Origin: Capitulum mitella
Taxonomy: Eukaryota; Arthropoda; Thecostraca; Pollicipedomorpha; Pollicipedidae
Direction: 5' to 3'
DNA: 64,000 nt
NCBI GenBank assembly: GCA_030062745.1
Contig: CP099848.1
Location: forward strand, 23,252,378-23,316,377
Below, piece after piece: positions 45,443 to 57,530 of this stretch (position 1 is the stretch's first letter; each line of letters starts with the position of its first letter). The notes under the pieces were generated by a model. It ran no database searches. It saw nothing but the letters and a program-made list of their open reading frames with translations, and was not told where the DNA came from. The position numbers and the translations under genes are program-made.

Positions 45443-46420
45443 ATGATGCCAACCTCTCGGGTGCGGCCGCGTTGCGGGCCGCTGACGCGATCCCGGACGC
45501 TCACCGTACCAGCTCGCAAAATCATCAGGCAGTCTCAGCAGTTAAACTACGCGACGCCGACCAAGTCTATTGGGCCGGTACGGAAACTGGTCATTGGTCA
45601 CTCCAACGTCCAGTCTCTGGTACCGAAGATGAACTGTGTACTCCGGACTCTGCAGGACCATAACCTCGATGTGTTGTGCGTTACCGAGACATGGCTCTCC
45701 GATCCAACCGCGGACAGGATTCTTGTGTTCCCCGGCTCTAGGGTGGCGCGCCGAGACCGGCTGGCTCAGCCCGGCCGTGGCCGCGCCGCTGCGACCCGTG
45801 GCGGCGGTGTGGCCATTCTATGCCGGGACGGCCTGAGCATAAACGTTCTACCGATTACCAGCGCAGGGTCATCCTGCGAGTCGCTGTGGGTCTCGATTGC
45901 CGGTGGTGGGCGTCGCTCGGTTTTCGTTGGCGTGGTGTACCGTCCACCATCCGAGCAGATGTCAGTCGGCCTTGATGATCCGTACGACCAACTGCATGCC
46001 GCCGTGAGCCTGGATAAACCAATCTTTTGCTTAGGCGATTTGAACATTCATCTCTTGCGTCCGGACGGTCCTGGTGTACGCCGATACAAGTCGGTTTTAA
46101 ATGACCTCAGCCTGTTTCAGCTCATTCGAACACCGACGCACCTCTCACCGACGGAGTCGCTCTTAGATCACAAAATCACGAACGTGCCACATTTGGAGTC
46201 GGCCATCCGGGTGCTCTCGGAGCCGATCGCTGACCACTTGGCCACCATTGTTAGCGCACCTTTCTGCCGTCCTCGCTGTCGTCCGACGCCCTTTACTGTT
46301 CGTCCGTGGCGTAAGGTGAATTGGGACGCGCTCTGTCTGCAGCTTCTGCAGTCGGACTGGGACCAGGTTTACCGTGAAACGCTGATTGACCGTAGGCTGG
46401 AGGAGTTTATGCGTGTGTGA
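45443..46420 (+). CDS. LINE ORF2 remnant: AP-like endonuclease domain only
   Basis: The 325-residue frame from the ATG at 45443 encodes the apurinic-like endonuclease domain of a non-LTR retrotransposon. Motifs in order are LVIGHSNVQSLVPK (Asn motif), LCVTETWLSD (Glu motif), GGGVAILCRDG, FVGVVYRPPS, FCLGDLNIHLL (GD-x-N motif), SLLDHKITN and IADHLATI (usually S-D-H; here the Ser is Ala). The frame runs on through DRRLEEFMRV and stops, about where the linker to the reverse transcriptase should begin. The RT domain is absent: the next 260 bases look like a LINE 3' end. The element seems to have lost everything between the endonuclease and the tail. The uninterrupted frame suggests a fairly recent insertion. 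Confidence 0.8.
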   Translation: MMPTSRVRPRCGPLTRSRTLTVPARKIIRQSQQLNYATPTKSIGPVRKLVIGHSNVQSLVPKMNCVLRTLQDHNLDVLCVTETWLSDPTADRILVFPGSRVARRDRLAQPGRGRAAATRGGGVAILCRDGLSINVLPITSAGSSCESLWVSIAGGGRRSVFVGVVYRPPSEQMSVGLDDPYDQLHAAVSLDKPIFCLGDLNIHLLRPDGPGVRRYKSVLNDLSLFQLIRTPTHLSPTESLLDHKITNVPHLESAIRVLSEPIADHLATIVSAPFCRPRCRPTPFTVRPWRKVNWDALCLQLLQSDWDQVYRETLIDRRLEEFMRV

Positions 46421-46682
46421 CGGAGTTCGGTTGATGTGCATTGTCCTCCCAGAACGGTGACCCCTCGCCTCTCGAATCCGCCTCACCGCCTCTTGAATCC
46501 GTGCAGAGCTTTCGCATAAACCTGACCAACTTTCTCTTATAGTTTGACGTGTCTGACTGCCTAGTTTTATCTGTATGACTATTGCAAATGTACTGTACTG
46601 TACTGACTTGAATCACGCAATAATCCACGCGGTGGAAAGATTCGAAATAAACTGAATATGAACATGAACATGAACATGAACG
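46421..46682 (+). mobile_element. LINE 3' end with (ATGAAC)n tail
   Basis: After the endonuclease stop the sequence runs through TGTACTGTACTGTACTG and AAATAAACTGAATATGAAC into three to four ATGAAC repeats ending at 46682. Short tandem repeats at the 3' end instead of poly-A are typical of CR1/L2-like and related LINEs. Confidence 0.6.
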
Positions 46683-46866
46683 ATCGTTAATCGGTTACGA
46701 TCATGCCCGACTGGGGGAGGGCAGTTGGCCGCCCCCCTCTAACGCATGAACGGTTGGTCGCACGATAGAAATAAGCACACCGTAGGAAAGCTCGTGACGA
46801 GTAGAGCTCGAAACTGGTATCATTTTTAGTTTTAGGCTAGAGGCAGCAGCCGGCCTGTCGGCCGGC

Positions 46867-47208
46867 ATGGCTCCCCCTAGTCCACCCGCTTCGCGCTCGT
46901 CCTGTACCCCCATACCCCCTGAGTTCCCCAAGTACGCCACACGGCGCGTCCGGAACGTCCGTTTGGGACGTTTGCCGCACCGAGCATTTGAAGCTCTGCG
47001 TGTTCCAATTTTGGAGTCAAATCAAGTTTCGGCTGAAGAGGTGACCGAACTGATCTTGGGTCCGTCCCAGGACCGCACTGCACACTTCATCGCCAAGAAA
47101 CGGCTTCTCTTTGATGGTCCAAACGTCCGCAGTCTCATTCCTACCCCAGCATTCAAGCACCGTTCGACAAACGCGCTGCGCGCGATTCATTCCAACCCTA
47201 TGGAGTGA
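46867..47208 (+). CDS. Hypothetical 113-aa ORF inside the TIR element
   Basis: An ATG-started frame of 113 codons begins with a Pro/Ser-rich stretch and continues with EEVTELILGPSQDRTAHFIA and KKRLLFDGPNVRSLIP. I do not recognise it. It lies wholly inside the 46706-48576 element, near its left end. It may be chance, an exon fragment captured by the element, or an element-encoded peptide. Confidence 0.2.
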   Translation: MAPPSPPASRSSCTPIPPEFPKYATRRVRNVRLGRLPHRAFEALRVPILESNQVSAEEVTELILGPSQDRTAHFIAKKRLLFDGPNVRSLIPTPAFKHRSTNALRAIHSNPME

Positions 47209-47717
47209 TATGTAATAGGTACCTAGCGGCTTAAGACTGTTAGGTCGCCGTGGCGTCATGATTGAGGGCTGAATTTACACGCACCCCATTTCGTAAAGCT
47301 TGCAAAACGGCTCTTTTTTGCATTCCGGTGGCCAGCACGCGCCACTGTTCCCCAATCGCGGTGTTTTGCACGATATTGTTCTCCAATCGATTTTCTGTCG
47401 AATGGACCAGGTTTCGTCTCGGTACGACACACGGTTGGTGAGATTAGGCTCCTGGAAGGCTGCCGTGTCGGCACCCGGCAAGTGCCCAAAACGCACTTGA
47501 AACGGGGCTAAATTGCGACCCGCATCGCATCACGTGGCGTCGCATGGCCGGGACGGCCGCGCCACACCTTCTCAGTGCATGTCCCCATCGGAACGGCAAA
47601 AGAACGGGCTTTCTGTCGGTACGAGTTTTGTGTCGGAAATCTACACCGCTGTGTTCGACATTTCAGTAGAAACAGAAACGACGCAAACGTCACAAATAAG
47701 CCCGCTTTGAGCGTGCG

Positions 47718-47754
47718 CCACGGCTACCCCGTCCGGCGGACGGGGTAGCCGTGG
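47718..47754. repeat. Perfect hairpin, 17-bp stem, 3-nt loop
   Basis: The arms CCACGGCTACCCCGTCC and GGACGGGGTAGCCGTGG flank the loop GGC. The stem is unusually GC-rich and perfect. It lacks the CTRR sequence that follows a Helitron 3' hairpin. Confidence 0.95.
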
Positions 47755-48576
47755 TAGCGTTGTCGACTCCGCCAGACGATTTTGAGTTGGTACCTTATTC
47801 TGCTGGGTAGTGCCGGCCCCTTCTCAGTGTTGTTAACGGTTTTTGAGATTACGACCCCATTTTGAAACCTTACAAAACGGGCATTCATTAGTTAGAAATT
47901 CATTAGTTACCAATCCATGCAATTGGCGGAGCTTTATTCGCAAGAGCCTGTTTGTCTCCAAACTATGCAATTTTTTACAACTTTCTGAGGTTCCTGGTAT
48001 TACTTACGTCTGTGCAAGCCAATTCTGCCATTCTCTACCCATTCTGAGTAATTTATCGCTGATTTTCACGGTGGTACATTTTGACTCACAACAGTTATTC
48101 GTGACCTGACCTCAGGTCAATGGCTGGAAGTCATTGATACTTTGCCCAATGACGGTCGCTAGATGTCTGCTTCATTCCACACTAAAAATGTTATGAAGAA
48201 CTCAGTCAATTTCCGAAAAAAACGGCGACATGTGTTAAAAATGGGCCTGACCTTAGGTCAATTACCCTGAAATTCCAAAAAATCTGAGATAGTCCATTTG
48301 TTGCATCTATCAAGATCACTAATCCCAGAAAGTATTGTTGTGATATCTTGTTTTGCGAAAAAAGTTACAGGGCGCTAAACTTTTTTGGACATCGGTCCGT
48401 TTGTCCTGACCTAGGCCAGGCACCTGACCTGACTTGAGGTCAAAACTTTGACACAAGGTGTAAAAATGATCAAGCAAAAGGTGCACAGAGTTTCGTGGCG
48501 CTGTATTTGTTCGTTCTCTCGCAGTCCCAGAAAAACCTCAGGGGGGGACGGTCAACTGCCCCTCCCCAGTCCGGGG

Positions 48577-50423
48577 TGGGTTAAGAACGGGACGACACCA
48601 GTCGCCGGAACTAAGGTGGAAAGCCGTCTACCGTCGCTCCAAGATGTGCAGCCACCTCCGACCAACGGCACACACCGTCGCAGAACACCAACTTGTCCAG
48701 ACACGTTATCAGCTACATCTGTCGAGGAATACGTCAGCACATTCAACATCCTCCAACCTGGGACACATCATCGTTCACACGCCATGCAAGACATACATAT
48801 CCATGGCAGCATTCATTTGGTTGGGACTACGAAGGTTTGACAGCACACAAAGATATGGAACTGAATTAAGAACATGGCAAACACGTAGCGAAGGAATACA
48901 CAGAAATGAATTACGAGCCTCACAAACGCGGGAGTTTTAAGACACTGCATAAACAAACTGCGAGCACAAATACCCACATACGCTTTAGAACCCCTGACAT
49001 ACTCCAGAGACTCCCTCTCCTCACTACAAAAAGCTTTCGTCAGGATGTCATCCAAAAATGCATACCATGTCATGCAACACCCGGACAAGGGCGGGTGCAG
49101 GGAACGTGAAACGCGAACGGGGCAGGGGGCCAGGGCCACGTAGAAAGAATCTGGAACGAGGACTGGTCCGGTGCTAGCGTTGCAGATGCACTTTTGGCCT
49201 CAGCGGATAACCATACATGAATAGTTTGGCCCGTATAACCTTGCAAAGAACAAGGAACATTTGTGGCTGAAAAACGCTGCAAAAATAATTTAATACCAAA
49301 GGCGCATGATAGTCTGCTTTACTTGCGGTTCCAGGCCATCCCAATTTATCATGTTCGCGTATCCCCACCCAAACAAAACCCTCTGTCCCTCCCCCTGCTG
49401 CGCCTCTCCATGCACGGACACCAGACACTGACAAGAACATCTGGCTAAGGGTCAAACACTGAACGTCGACACTGCGGAAGTCGGACCGATGGAGCAAGGC
49501 CCTGGCAGGGGGTTTGACCTCTAGCGCCGACATGAGGGCCTATTACCACTGAGGCCGCCACCTTGATCCCACCAGGAACACCTGGCGTCTACTATAACAA
49601 GCATCAGGCCTCTGGCAGGAACAGGAAATATGACTATCATATCACCAGAATCCCGTTTGAGCCCCGCAAAGGCAGCTATCGTAGAGCCCCAAAATATTGG
49701 TTGTGCCACAACCCGCATCCTCATCCTTGTACGCTGACGACGAATAACATTTAAAGTACTCAATTCGAAGACATCTACCGAGATCCCGATCGAATGCTGA
49801 TTTCTCTCGTTATGCATCAGGATTCTAAGCTGACCAGGGTAAATGTGGCGTCACCTGGACGCCGCTTTGTTCCAGAGACGCACGGTCTTTCCTACATGAC
49901 GCAGTGACCCACCCCAGTTAACTGGGGGCGAATACAACACAGGGATAACCTCCATTTCATCGGGATCCAGGCACATATCTCGTGTCATTAGTATGACCAT
50001 CGTTTATCTTAGTCTTAAAAATTGTTTCACAGACCAAATGGTCACCCTGGAACAGAAAAAACATCAGTACCTATTGGCTTTATATCCGAAATAATCCGCT
50101 ATCCATTATCGGACGGCCAGAAGTGCTCCTCACCCTGCGTCCCGAACTCAGGGAATATATTTTGGAATGGAAGCACGGATTCAGGGGATGGGAATCGGAA
50201 ACGCTTGCAGTCTTTTTATTGCGCTATTATTCACATGGTTCCAGTATGTCTATTGCACTTGGAATTTCTCGTTCAAGTTTGCAGTTTCCTTCTGCCATTT
50301 CCATCCAGGACTGCTTTGTGGCGTTGTTGGGACAAACCATTGTTTAAAGTGCGCTCCACCATAGAAGCCATTCTGGTTGCCATTTCAAACCTTTAAGAAG
50401 ACTCTTTGTATTCTTTTATCTGA
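48577..50423. other. No gene recognised
   Basis: Only short frames without resemblance to known proteins are present up to the assembly gap. Confidence 0.5.
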
Positions 50424-50923
50424 NNNNNNNNNNNNNNNNNNNNNNNNNNNNNNNNNNNNNNNNNNNNNNNNNNNNNNNNNNNNNNNNNNNNNNNNNNNNN
50501 NNNNNNNNNNNNNNNNNNNNNNNNNNNNNNNNNNNNNNNNNNNNNNNNNNNNNNNNNNNNNNNNNNNNNNNNNNNNNNNNNNNNNNNNNNNNNNNNNNNN
50601 NNNNNNNNNNNNNNNNNNNNNNNNNNNNNNNNNNNNNNNNNNNNNNNNNNNNNNNNNNNNNNNNNNNNNNNNNNNNNNNNNNNNNNNNNNNNNNNNNNNN
50701 NNNNNNNNNNNNNNNNNNNNNNNNNNNNNNNNNNNNNNNNNNNNNNNNNNNNNNNNNNNNNNNNNNNNNNNNNNNNNNNNNNNNNNNNNNNNNNNNNNNN
50801 NNNNNNNNNNNNNNNNNNNNNNNNNNNNNNNNNNNNNNNNNNNNNNNNNNNNNNNNNNNNNNNNNNNNNNNNNNNNNNNNNNNNNNNNNNNNNNNNNNNN
50901 NNNNNNNNNNNNNNNNNNNNNNN
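50424..50923. other. Assembly gap of 500 N
   Basis: The run of N is exactly 500 bases, a conventional scaffold-gap size. The second copy of the duplication starts at the first base after it. Confidence 1.
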
Positions 50924-51546
50924 ATGACATCATCTCCATTCCCGCTAACCGCGGCACGTCCAGGTTCTTACATAACACGGCAAAACCCTGCCAATGCATT
51001 ATTACGTGTCGGCATCGCCGGCGGTCTCCGGATGTTGGTGCACGCCACACGCTGACGTGCCTCAATTCGGCCGCTCGTGAGCCCGACACAGTTCGACTGC
51101 GGCCCGGATCGGGGCCGTCAGGCCGGCCGGCCCGGTGTCACTCTCACGGCTGCAGCCACGCGTTGCCAAGCCGCCTCGCTGGCGCTGCCGGGCCGTTTCC
51201 GCTCACGCCCCGGACCTGACGGTACAATGCCGCCCACTGGGCTCTCCGGCCGTGAACGGAACCAGGGCGGCACGCGGCCACGGCTTCCATCCCGTCGGGC
51301 CGTGCTGTAGTCGGTCTCACCGAATCGACCTAAAGCTAGTCCCACCAAACAGCCAGTGGCGCTTGGCGAAGATAAATGGCGCGGTTTGATGACCATTCTT
51401 TCCCTGCATTGGCGCCATGGTGTGCGAGCCATATGTAGGCCTAACGTTAAATTACGGGCTCATTGGTGATGAAATGGCAACACCGAAGTGCAGGCGGTTT
51501 CACCCTTGCTGTGCTGTCCTGTGGCTGGCCCCAACACGCTGTTCTG

Positions 51547-51928
51547 CATGCGGTCTCGTCAGTCTGTCGTGTAGTCGGTCCCGTGATTCCACCCTATAGT
51601 CGGTCCCATTGGTTTGTCGTGTCGTCGGTCCCGTCAGTCTGTCGTTTAGTCGGTTCCGTCAGTTTGTCGTGTAGTCGGTCTCGTCAGTCTGCCGTGTAGT
51701 CGATCCCGTCAGGCTGTCGTGTACTCGGTCCCGTCAGGCTGTCCTATAGTCAATCGTGTGAATCTGCCCTATAATCGGTCCCGTCAGTCTGTCCTGTACC
51801 CAGTTCCGTCAGTCTGTCCTGCAGTCGGTCCCATCAGTCCGACCTGCAGACGGTCTCATCAGACTGTCTTGCACTCGGTCCCGCCAGACTGCCCTGCAGT
51901 GGGCCCCGTTAGACTGCCCTGTAGCCGG
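51547..51928. repeat. 25-bp minisatellite (copy 2)
   Basis: This is the same unit as at 25141-25572 with two fewer units. Confidence 0.85.
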
Positions 51929-52442
51929 GCGACTCAGGCTGACAGGTCGGCCGCCAACACTACTCCCGCCTGCCGACCCCCTCCCCCCTGACGGCTGGCT
52001 GCCCCGCCGCCGGCTGGGGAGGGGAAGGCTGACACCCGTCGCCTGTGCCGACCGCGGCAGCACCCGGCCGCGTCTGTGCAGACGTCAGTTAAACGCCCGC
52101 TGCCGTAACGCGGCGCAACAAGCCTGACCTATCAGCGCCGCTGCCGCCTGCGGCTCTTCAAAACTGTCCTGCCAGAATCAGAGGAAGCTCCGCTGCCCGA
52201 CTGCCGCGTTCCCCGTCTGCCGCCGCCGTAATTGTCATTCGTACCAGGCCGACCTCCAGCGCTACGCAGCCGCCCGCAGTACCAGCACGCCTGATTTAGA
52301 CATAACCCTGTGATCTGTCCCTTGCAGCGCCACCACATCCGCTACATATGTCACAAAGGCAGGGCAGTAATGGGGATTACTCGACATACTTCTCTCTGGC
52401 TCATCGCGATCCTGCGAGATAGAATCAGGCAAAACTACAGCT

Positions 52443-52482
52443 ATATATGAATATATATATATATATCGCTCATTTAAGATTA

Positions 52483-52532
<50 letters not shown>
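52443..52532. repeat. (TA)n microsatellite flanking the palindrome (copy 2)
   Basis: Two TA runs are separated by a duplicated CATTTAAGATTACGA segment. In copy 1 the site has a single shorter run, so the palindrome's end sequence has been partly duplicated within the microsatellite here. Confidence 0.85.
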
Positions 52533-52534
<2 letters not shown>

Positions 52535-52541
52535 CTCATTT

Positions 52542-53554
52542 AAGATTACGACATAAAGTGTACGTACCAGCTTCTTCTCGTTTTTCCCCACATCTCATCT
52601 AAACTTTGGATTTCAAAAGGTAAGTTATAAATTAAGCTTCCAAGGTTTGTCATTCATAATGAGAATATTAGGTTCGAGAACATCTGTTTGAAAGTACAGC
52701 GTTTTGGAGATTCTTTCTCCATCGTCAGCAAAATATAAAATGCGCAGCGAAACGACAAATAGCCGCTTACAAGACAAGCAATTAATTGCGCGTGCAAAAA
52801 CCATAACTGATCTCACACTGAGAGGAAAGAACTTCAGTTCCAATACAGGGAAAGTGTCTCACATGATTTCCGTGGTTTGTTGAGGCTCAGGTTACGATCG
52901 CGACTGTACAGGGCCTCGAGAACGGCTAAGCGACGATGATCATCACATGACTGAATGGCGGTGGTGTGTCAGGCCCAGGGTGCGCCGTCTCTTAGGTGCG
53001 TGGTTAACAGTCCAGACGGTCTAGACAAGTGCACGGTTAACCGTCTACGCGGTTAACTGCGCACCTGAGGGACGGCGCACCCAGGGAGCACATGGCAGAA
53101 AAACACAAGACATCACCAGACAGATCATCGCCGACACCATTCACCGTCATTTAGTCATGAAATGATCGCCGTCGTTTAGTTATTCTCGAGCTCCAGTACA
53201 TTCGTGGCCGCAACCCGCGTCTCAACAAACAACGAAAATCATGTCTGACACTTTCCCTGTATTAGATCTCTTTTTTTCTCTCAGCGTGAGATCAGTTATG
53301 GTTTTTGCATGTGCACTGAATTGTTGGTCCTGTAAGCGTTGATTTGTCGTTTCGCTGCGCATATTATATTTATCTGAAGATGGAGCAACATTCGCCGAAA
53401 CGTTGCAATTTCAAATAGATGTTTTTGAACCCAATATTCGCATCATGCATGAACAACCTTGGAACCATTATTTATAACTTACTTGTCAAACCAAAAATCT
53501 GATCAGAGATGTGGAGAAAAACGAGGTGATACGTGCACGTTATGCCGTGATCTT
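52542..53554. mobile_element. ~1-kb imperfect palindrome (copy 2)
   Basis: This is the counterpart of 26142-27170 with the same arms and centre. The central GCGCCGTCTCTTAGGTGCG is one base closer to perfect pairing than in copy 1. Confidence 0.85.
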
Positions 53555-53592
53555 TAATCAACGTTGCAAAAAATGTCGTACCTAAGGCCACG

Positions 53593-53624
<32 letters not shown>

Positions 53625-54009
53625 TATATGTATATACATATATGCGTAATACTATATATTTCTCAAGTTTGGCTTTACCGCGTTGCGCGGACGGGACTGG
53701 CCGACAGTCTCCTGCTCCCTCGCGTTTTTTTCCGGAGTTCCCACGCCTACGCCGGACGCCCGATCAGTCCTGTGTTTCGTCTCGGGGGCTGTTCTGGGCC
53801 GCCGCCAGGCGCAGCCTGACAGCCACCCCGTCCAGTGCCGCCGCCGCCGACGGCCAGCTGGCCGCCGAGTGGGCCCGTCGCCGCCGACGATCGACGGCCG
53901 GTCGACAGCTGCCGCCGGGAGCGCGCGGCCCGAGCGGGCGGCACAGCTGGTCTGAAGACCTCGCGCAGCTGGTCCGCAGACCGGACCGAATTGGTCTGAG
54001 ACCCGACAG

Positions 54010-54037
54010 AGCCGTATCCTGAAGACAGGATACGGCT
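54010..54037. repeat. Perfect hairpin, 12-bp stem (copy 2)
   Basis: This is identical to the hairpin at 27599-27626. Confidence 0.9.
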
Positions 54038-54902
54038 GGTCCAAAGACCTGACGCAGCTGGTGTAAAGATCCCACGCAGCTTGTCTGAATACCCGGCTCG
54101 GCGGGTCTGAAAAGCCAGCACAGCGATCCCGAAAATTACCTCTAGCCAAGCACGGCTCTAGGTGGAAACTTTACGGCGTGGGATCCGACCTCCCATAGCC
54201 GTGTGCCCCCACGCAGCCTCGGTCTCTGAGTCACCGACCCAGAGCCACGCATTCCCAGAAGCCTGATCCCACGTGCCTGGACAGGCTCGAAATCGTTACG
54301 CTCAGCTCACTTGTGAGCGAATCAGTAATCAGTCTGATGGCATTTCTATGTCATATAAACGTCGTACGGATTCAGAGCGTAATACTGGCTTCACGGTTCA
54401 CTGCGAGCGCTGGAAGTCGAAGCTGATTTAGGCGATTCGCTTTTACCGTTCACAGTTTGCTAATGAGCTTGGCGAGAAGAGCAGTTGCCTTTCAGATGTG
54501 CGCAGGATGCAGGAAGAAGCACATTAAAGATCGCATGTTATATTTTCACCAGCGCACACCTTGGTTAACAGCAGAGCAGCTCTACGAACACAGGCAGCCG
54601 CCGAGTGGCAGTGACTTGTTACGCCTGCTCCCGCGACACCGCAATTCGCCCGCAGAACACGGCCGACTCCGAAGCGGACAGCCTTCTCCGCGACGACACG
54701 GCACACACTCACAAAAACCTGAGCATCACTCAGACCTCTCGACCGGAATCAGATCTCCGCACGCGCCACTGCAGAACAGCCCCGGTGCCGTAACACCAGG
54801 GGCCGCCGTCCCGGCCTCGGGCCCGGTCGGGCCGGCCTCAGCGTCTGACGCGGTCGGCACGGGACGCCGCGGGCGCGCCGCCGCGGCCGGCGCCGGCGGC
54901 CG

Positions 54903-55223
54903 TCAGTCGGCCGCCTCCTCCGCCCAGGAGCCGCGCGCCAGCTGGTCGAGCGCGTCCGACATGAGGCACAGCTCGGCGTCGATGGACGAGCCGTTCGACG
55001 AGGCCGCGCGCTTCACGTCCTCGCAGCTGGCCGACGCGCTGCTGGCGCTGCTGGCGCTGCTCAGCTCCAGCTCCAGCTCGGCGTCGTCCAGCCGCAGCTG
55101 CGCCACCAGCGCGCGCACGTGCGCCAGCAGGGCGCGGTTGTGCGAGAGCAGCTGGTTGGTGCGCGCCTCCGCCTCCTCGCGCGCGGTCGTTTCGGCCTCC
55201 AGCTGTTCCCGCAGCAGGTGCAC
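54903..55223 (-). CDS. NOS1AP: NOS1AP/CAPON-like, C-terminal exon (copy 2)
   Basis: This is the same 106-residue coiled-coil exon as 28484-28804 with three synonymous differences, the same acceptor and the same EEAAD end. It is in phase 0 with the PTB exon at 59512-60342 across a 4288-bp intron. A long open frame on the opposite strand (54457-55710) exists only because of a 14-bp insertion downstream of the stop and is broken in copy 1, so it is not a gene. Confidence 0.85.
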   Translation of the reverse strand: MHLLREQLEAETTAREEAEARTNQLLSHNRALLAHVRALVAQLRLDDAELELELSSASSASSASASCEDVKRAASSNGSSIDAELCLMSDALDQLARGSWAEEAAD

Positions 55224-56027
55224 CTGGAATGGAGGGCGTCGGTCAGCACGGGGACGCTGGACACCGGCCACCTCACCCGCTCCCGGCTGGACGAAACCGT
55301 CCGCCGGCAGGGCTTCTAGGCAAAAACCGACACGAGTGATTTCTTTTCTTAGCCAACCGGCGAAGGGTGCATTTGAGACAGGCCCTGCTGCTACAGCCTA
55401 CGTGCATTCTGACGGCAGGAGACTGGAGACGGCCATGCAGAGGTTTACAGGCTGGCGGCGCGCCGCCTGCGATGCAGCGGACACCTTTCCCCAATGGCAC
55501 ACAAAAGCAACGACTCCGATCGGGTCACGCCTTTACGTCGTCATCACAACTTTGCCACGGAACCCTGTGCACTGGTCAATCGACAGACATACTGGCGTCA
55601 CGAAGCAAAAACCAAGGACCGCCACTGACATGACACATTCGCTACCTGGCAACGGTAACAAACAATGGAGCAGACACCAGGGAACGGGCCTGCCGTTTTT
55701 TGGCTCTTGACGTCACTTTTTCTTCGTTGCATGCAACCAATTGCCTCCCGGTCTGCCAGTTCCAACCCTCTTCACCTACTTTTTCATGGGTTGCTGCGCT
55801 TTTGAAAGCCAACGAAAGGTTCCCGTTAACTATGACAAAACGAGACACGGACCATATCGATGTGTATATGCAGGGACATATGAATGGTAAAACGCCAGTG
55901 GATTTACCGGCCGTACTGAGAATCGAGACCCTATGTTAGTGACTGCGTTCACAAGCTCAAGTCGACTTGAACACGAAAAAGCAAACGGAAAACAAGAAGG
56001 CAAAGCTTTTTAGGTTTAAGCCATATA

Positions 56028-56029
56028 TG

Positions 56030-56102
<73 letters not shown>

Positions 56103-56115
56103 ATATATATATATT
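56028..56115. repeat. (TA)n(TG)n microsatellite (copy 2)
   Basis: This is the counterpart of 29603-29660 with a longer, rearranged TA/TG run. Confidence 0.9.
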
Positions 56116-57316
56116 GACATGAGTTCGTAACACGATTTTACTCAGTTGTTGAACACACAAGTTGTTGAAGATTAAGTTATTTCGGAACAGACATGAGTAA
56201 AACGGGTTTCATTCCATAAAACCCCAAATATGACGGCTTGACATGCCTTCGTCAGTGGGATCAAGCAGTACCGAAACATTTGGGTTTTTACAACATCAAA
56301 CCCGTTTTGCTCACGTGTACTCCAAAATAACCTCCCAGTTTAAGATTAACATGCGTAAAAAAATCACTAGTTTCAATGAAACAAGATTAAATCACAGCAA
56401 ACACGGAACGTCGAAATTAACATCCAGTTTTCTCTTTTCTATTTCCTTCCAGTTGCGCTCAAAATAATTTCCTGTCCCGGATACCAAACTCTTTAATGAC
56501 CTAGGTAGCAAACTACTCAGCGTTTATCTCGGTAGCAAATTACTCAACGTTCACGGGCATGTTAAAACCATACGCAGATTCCAGCCACGTCTGAGTGCAA
56601 AGAAACGACTCTGAATCGACTCGGCTCTCACTTTCTCGGACTCGGGCTCGGTCACAAGTCTAGAACAATGCCGATCGAGCCAATCTGCGGCAGGCGTCCG
56701 GGTGTGAGCGTCACAAACCGACGAGGCCGACCGATCGCCGCTCAGGCGTAACGTCACGCAGCGGACGCCAACGCCCGCCACGGCCTCGCCCGGCGGTGAC
56801 TCACACGCCGGGGGAGGGTGCGCTCCACCGCGGACGGGACAAATCAGGGCCATTCCGGCGGCGGCGGGACGGGCCAAAAACAGAGGCCGAGACCCGGGAC
56901 TCCGCCCCGGGGTACGGCCTCGGACTCGGGCCGCCGCCGCCGCGGCGCACCCGGTACGCACGTGCAGCCTGGGAGCGGCCGGACCTCCGCTCCGGCACTG
57001 GCCGTCCGGTGACTAAGTCCGTGTGGAAATCCAGTTCCGGTGTGCCCCCGCGCGGCGCCGACCAGGCCGGTGACGTCTCCCCGTCCGGGCGCCGACGGCC
57101 GCCGGCAGCGGCCCGCCGACCACCTTATCGGGATTCACCTCGCGACGGCGGCCGCGAGCCGGCGCTGCGCCGCCGATCGCGATCAATTGTTGCCCATCAA
57201 GGCGCCATCGGCGCCGTTTCTCGGGGCAGCCGCCGTGCCAACGTCACAACACGTGCTGACCAGGCCCACTTCCACCGTTCCCGGGCGGTACCGAGAATGA
57301 GACGCACCAACCCGGA

Positions 57317-57530
57317 CCATGGGCGTAGCCAGGATTTCGCCGAGGAGGGGACCAGGACAACCCTAACCCTCCTTATACTCGAAATTCCTGGGATTTCGGC
57401 CACTTTATTTTCGAGTCCCTGAAACTTTCACTCATTTCCACTTTTAGGGTAAAAAGAAACGTTCCATTTTCAACTCCAAGAGGGGGGGGGAAGGTGGGGC
57501 GGGCCATGACCCCCTTGGCTACAATGCCAT
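57317..57530. mobile_element. MITE-like element with GGGCGTAGCCAGG end (copy 2)
   Basis: This is the counterpart of 30870-31082, present at the same place in both copies, so it was inserted before the copies separated. Confidence 0.55.

Larger units (their letters stand above)
46706..48576. mobile_element. ~1.9-kb TIR element with G/C-rich ends (family A)
   Basis: The left end CCCGACTGGGGGAGGGCAGT with following TGGCCGCCCCCCT pairs with the right end, which on the opposite strand reads CCCGGACTGGGGAGGGGCAG then TTGACCGTCCCCCC. The interior right half is AT-rich with CCTGACCTCAGGTC-type motifs like those inside the element at 16605-17912. It holds one small open frame (46867-47208) and a long perfect hairpin (47718-47754). 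No transposase was recognised, so it is non-autonomous unless the small ORF matters. Confidence 0.55.

Noticed and set aside
54457-55710. 417-codon open frame on the + strand of copy 2
   Set aside because: It is antisense to the NOS1AP C-terminal exon and is broken in copy 1 by a 14-bp length difference. Its composition follows GC-rich third positions of the opposite strand.
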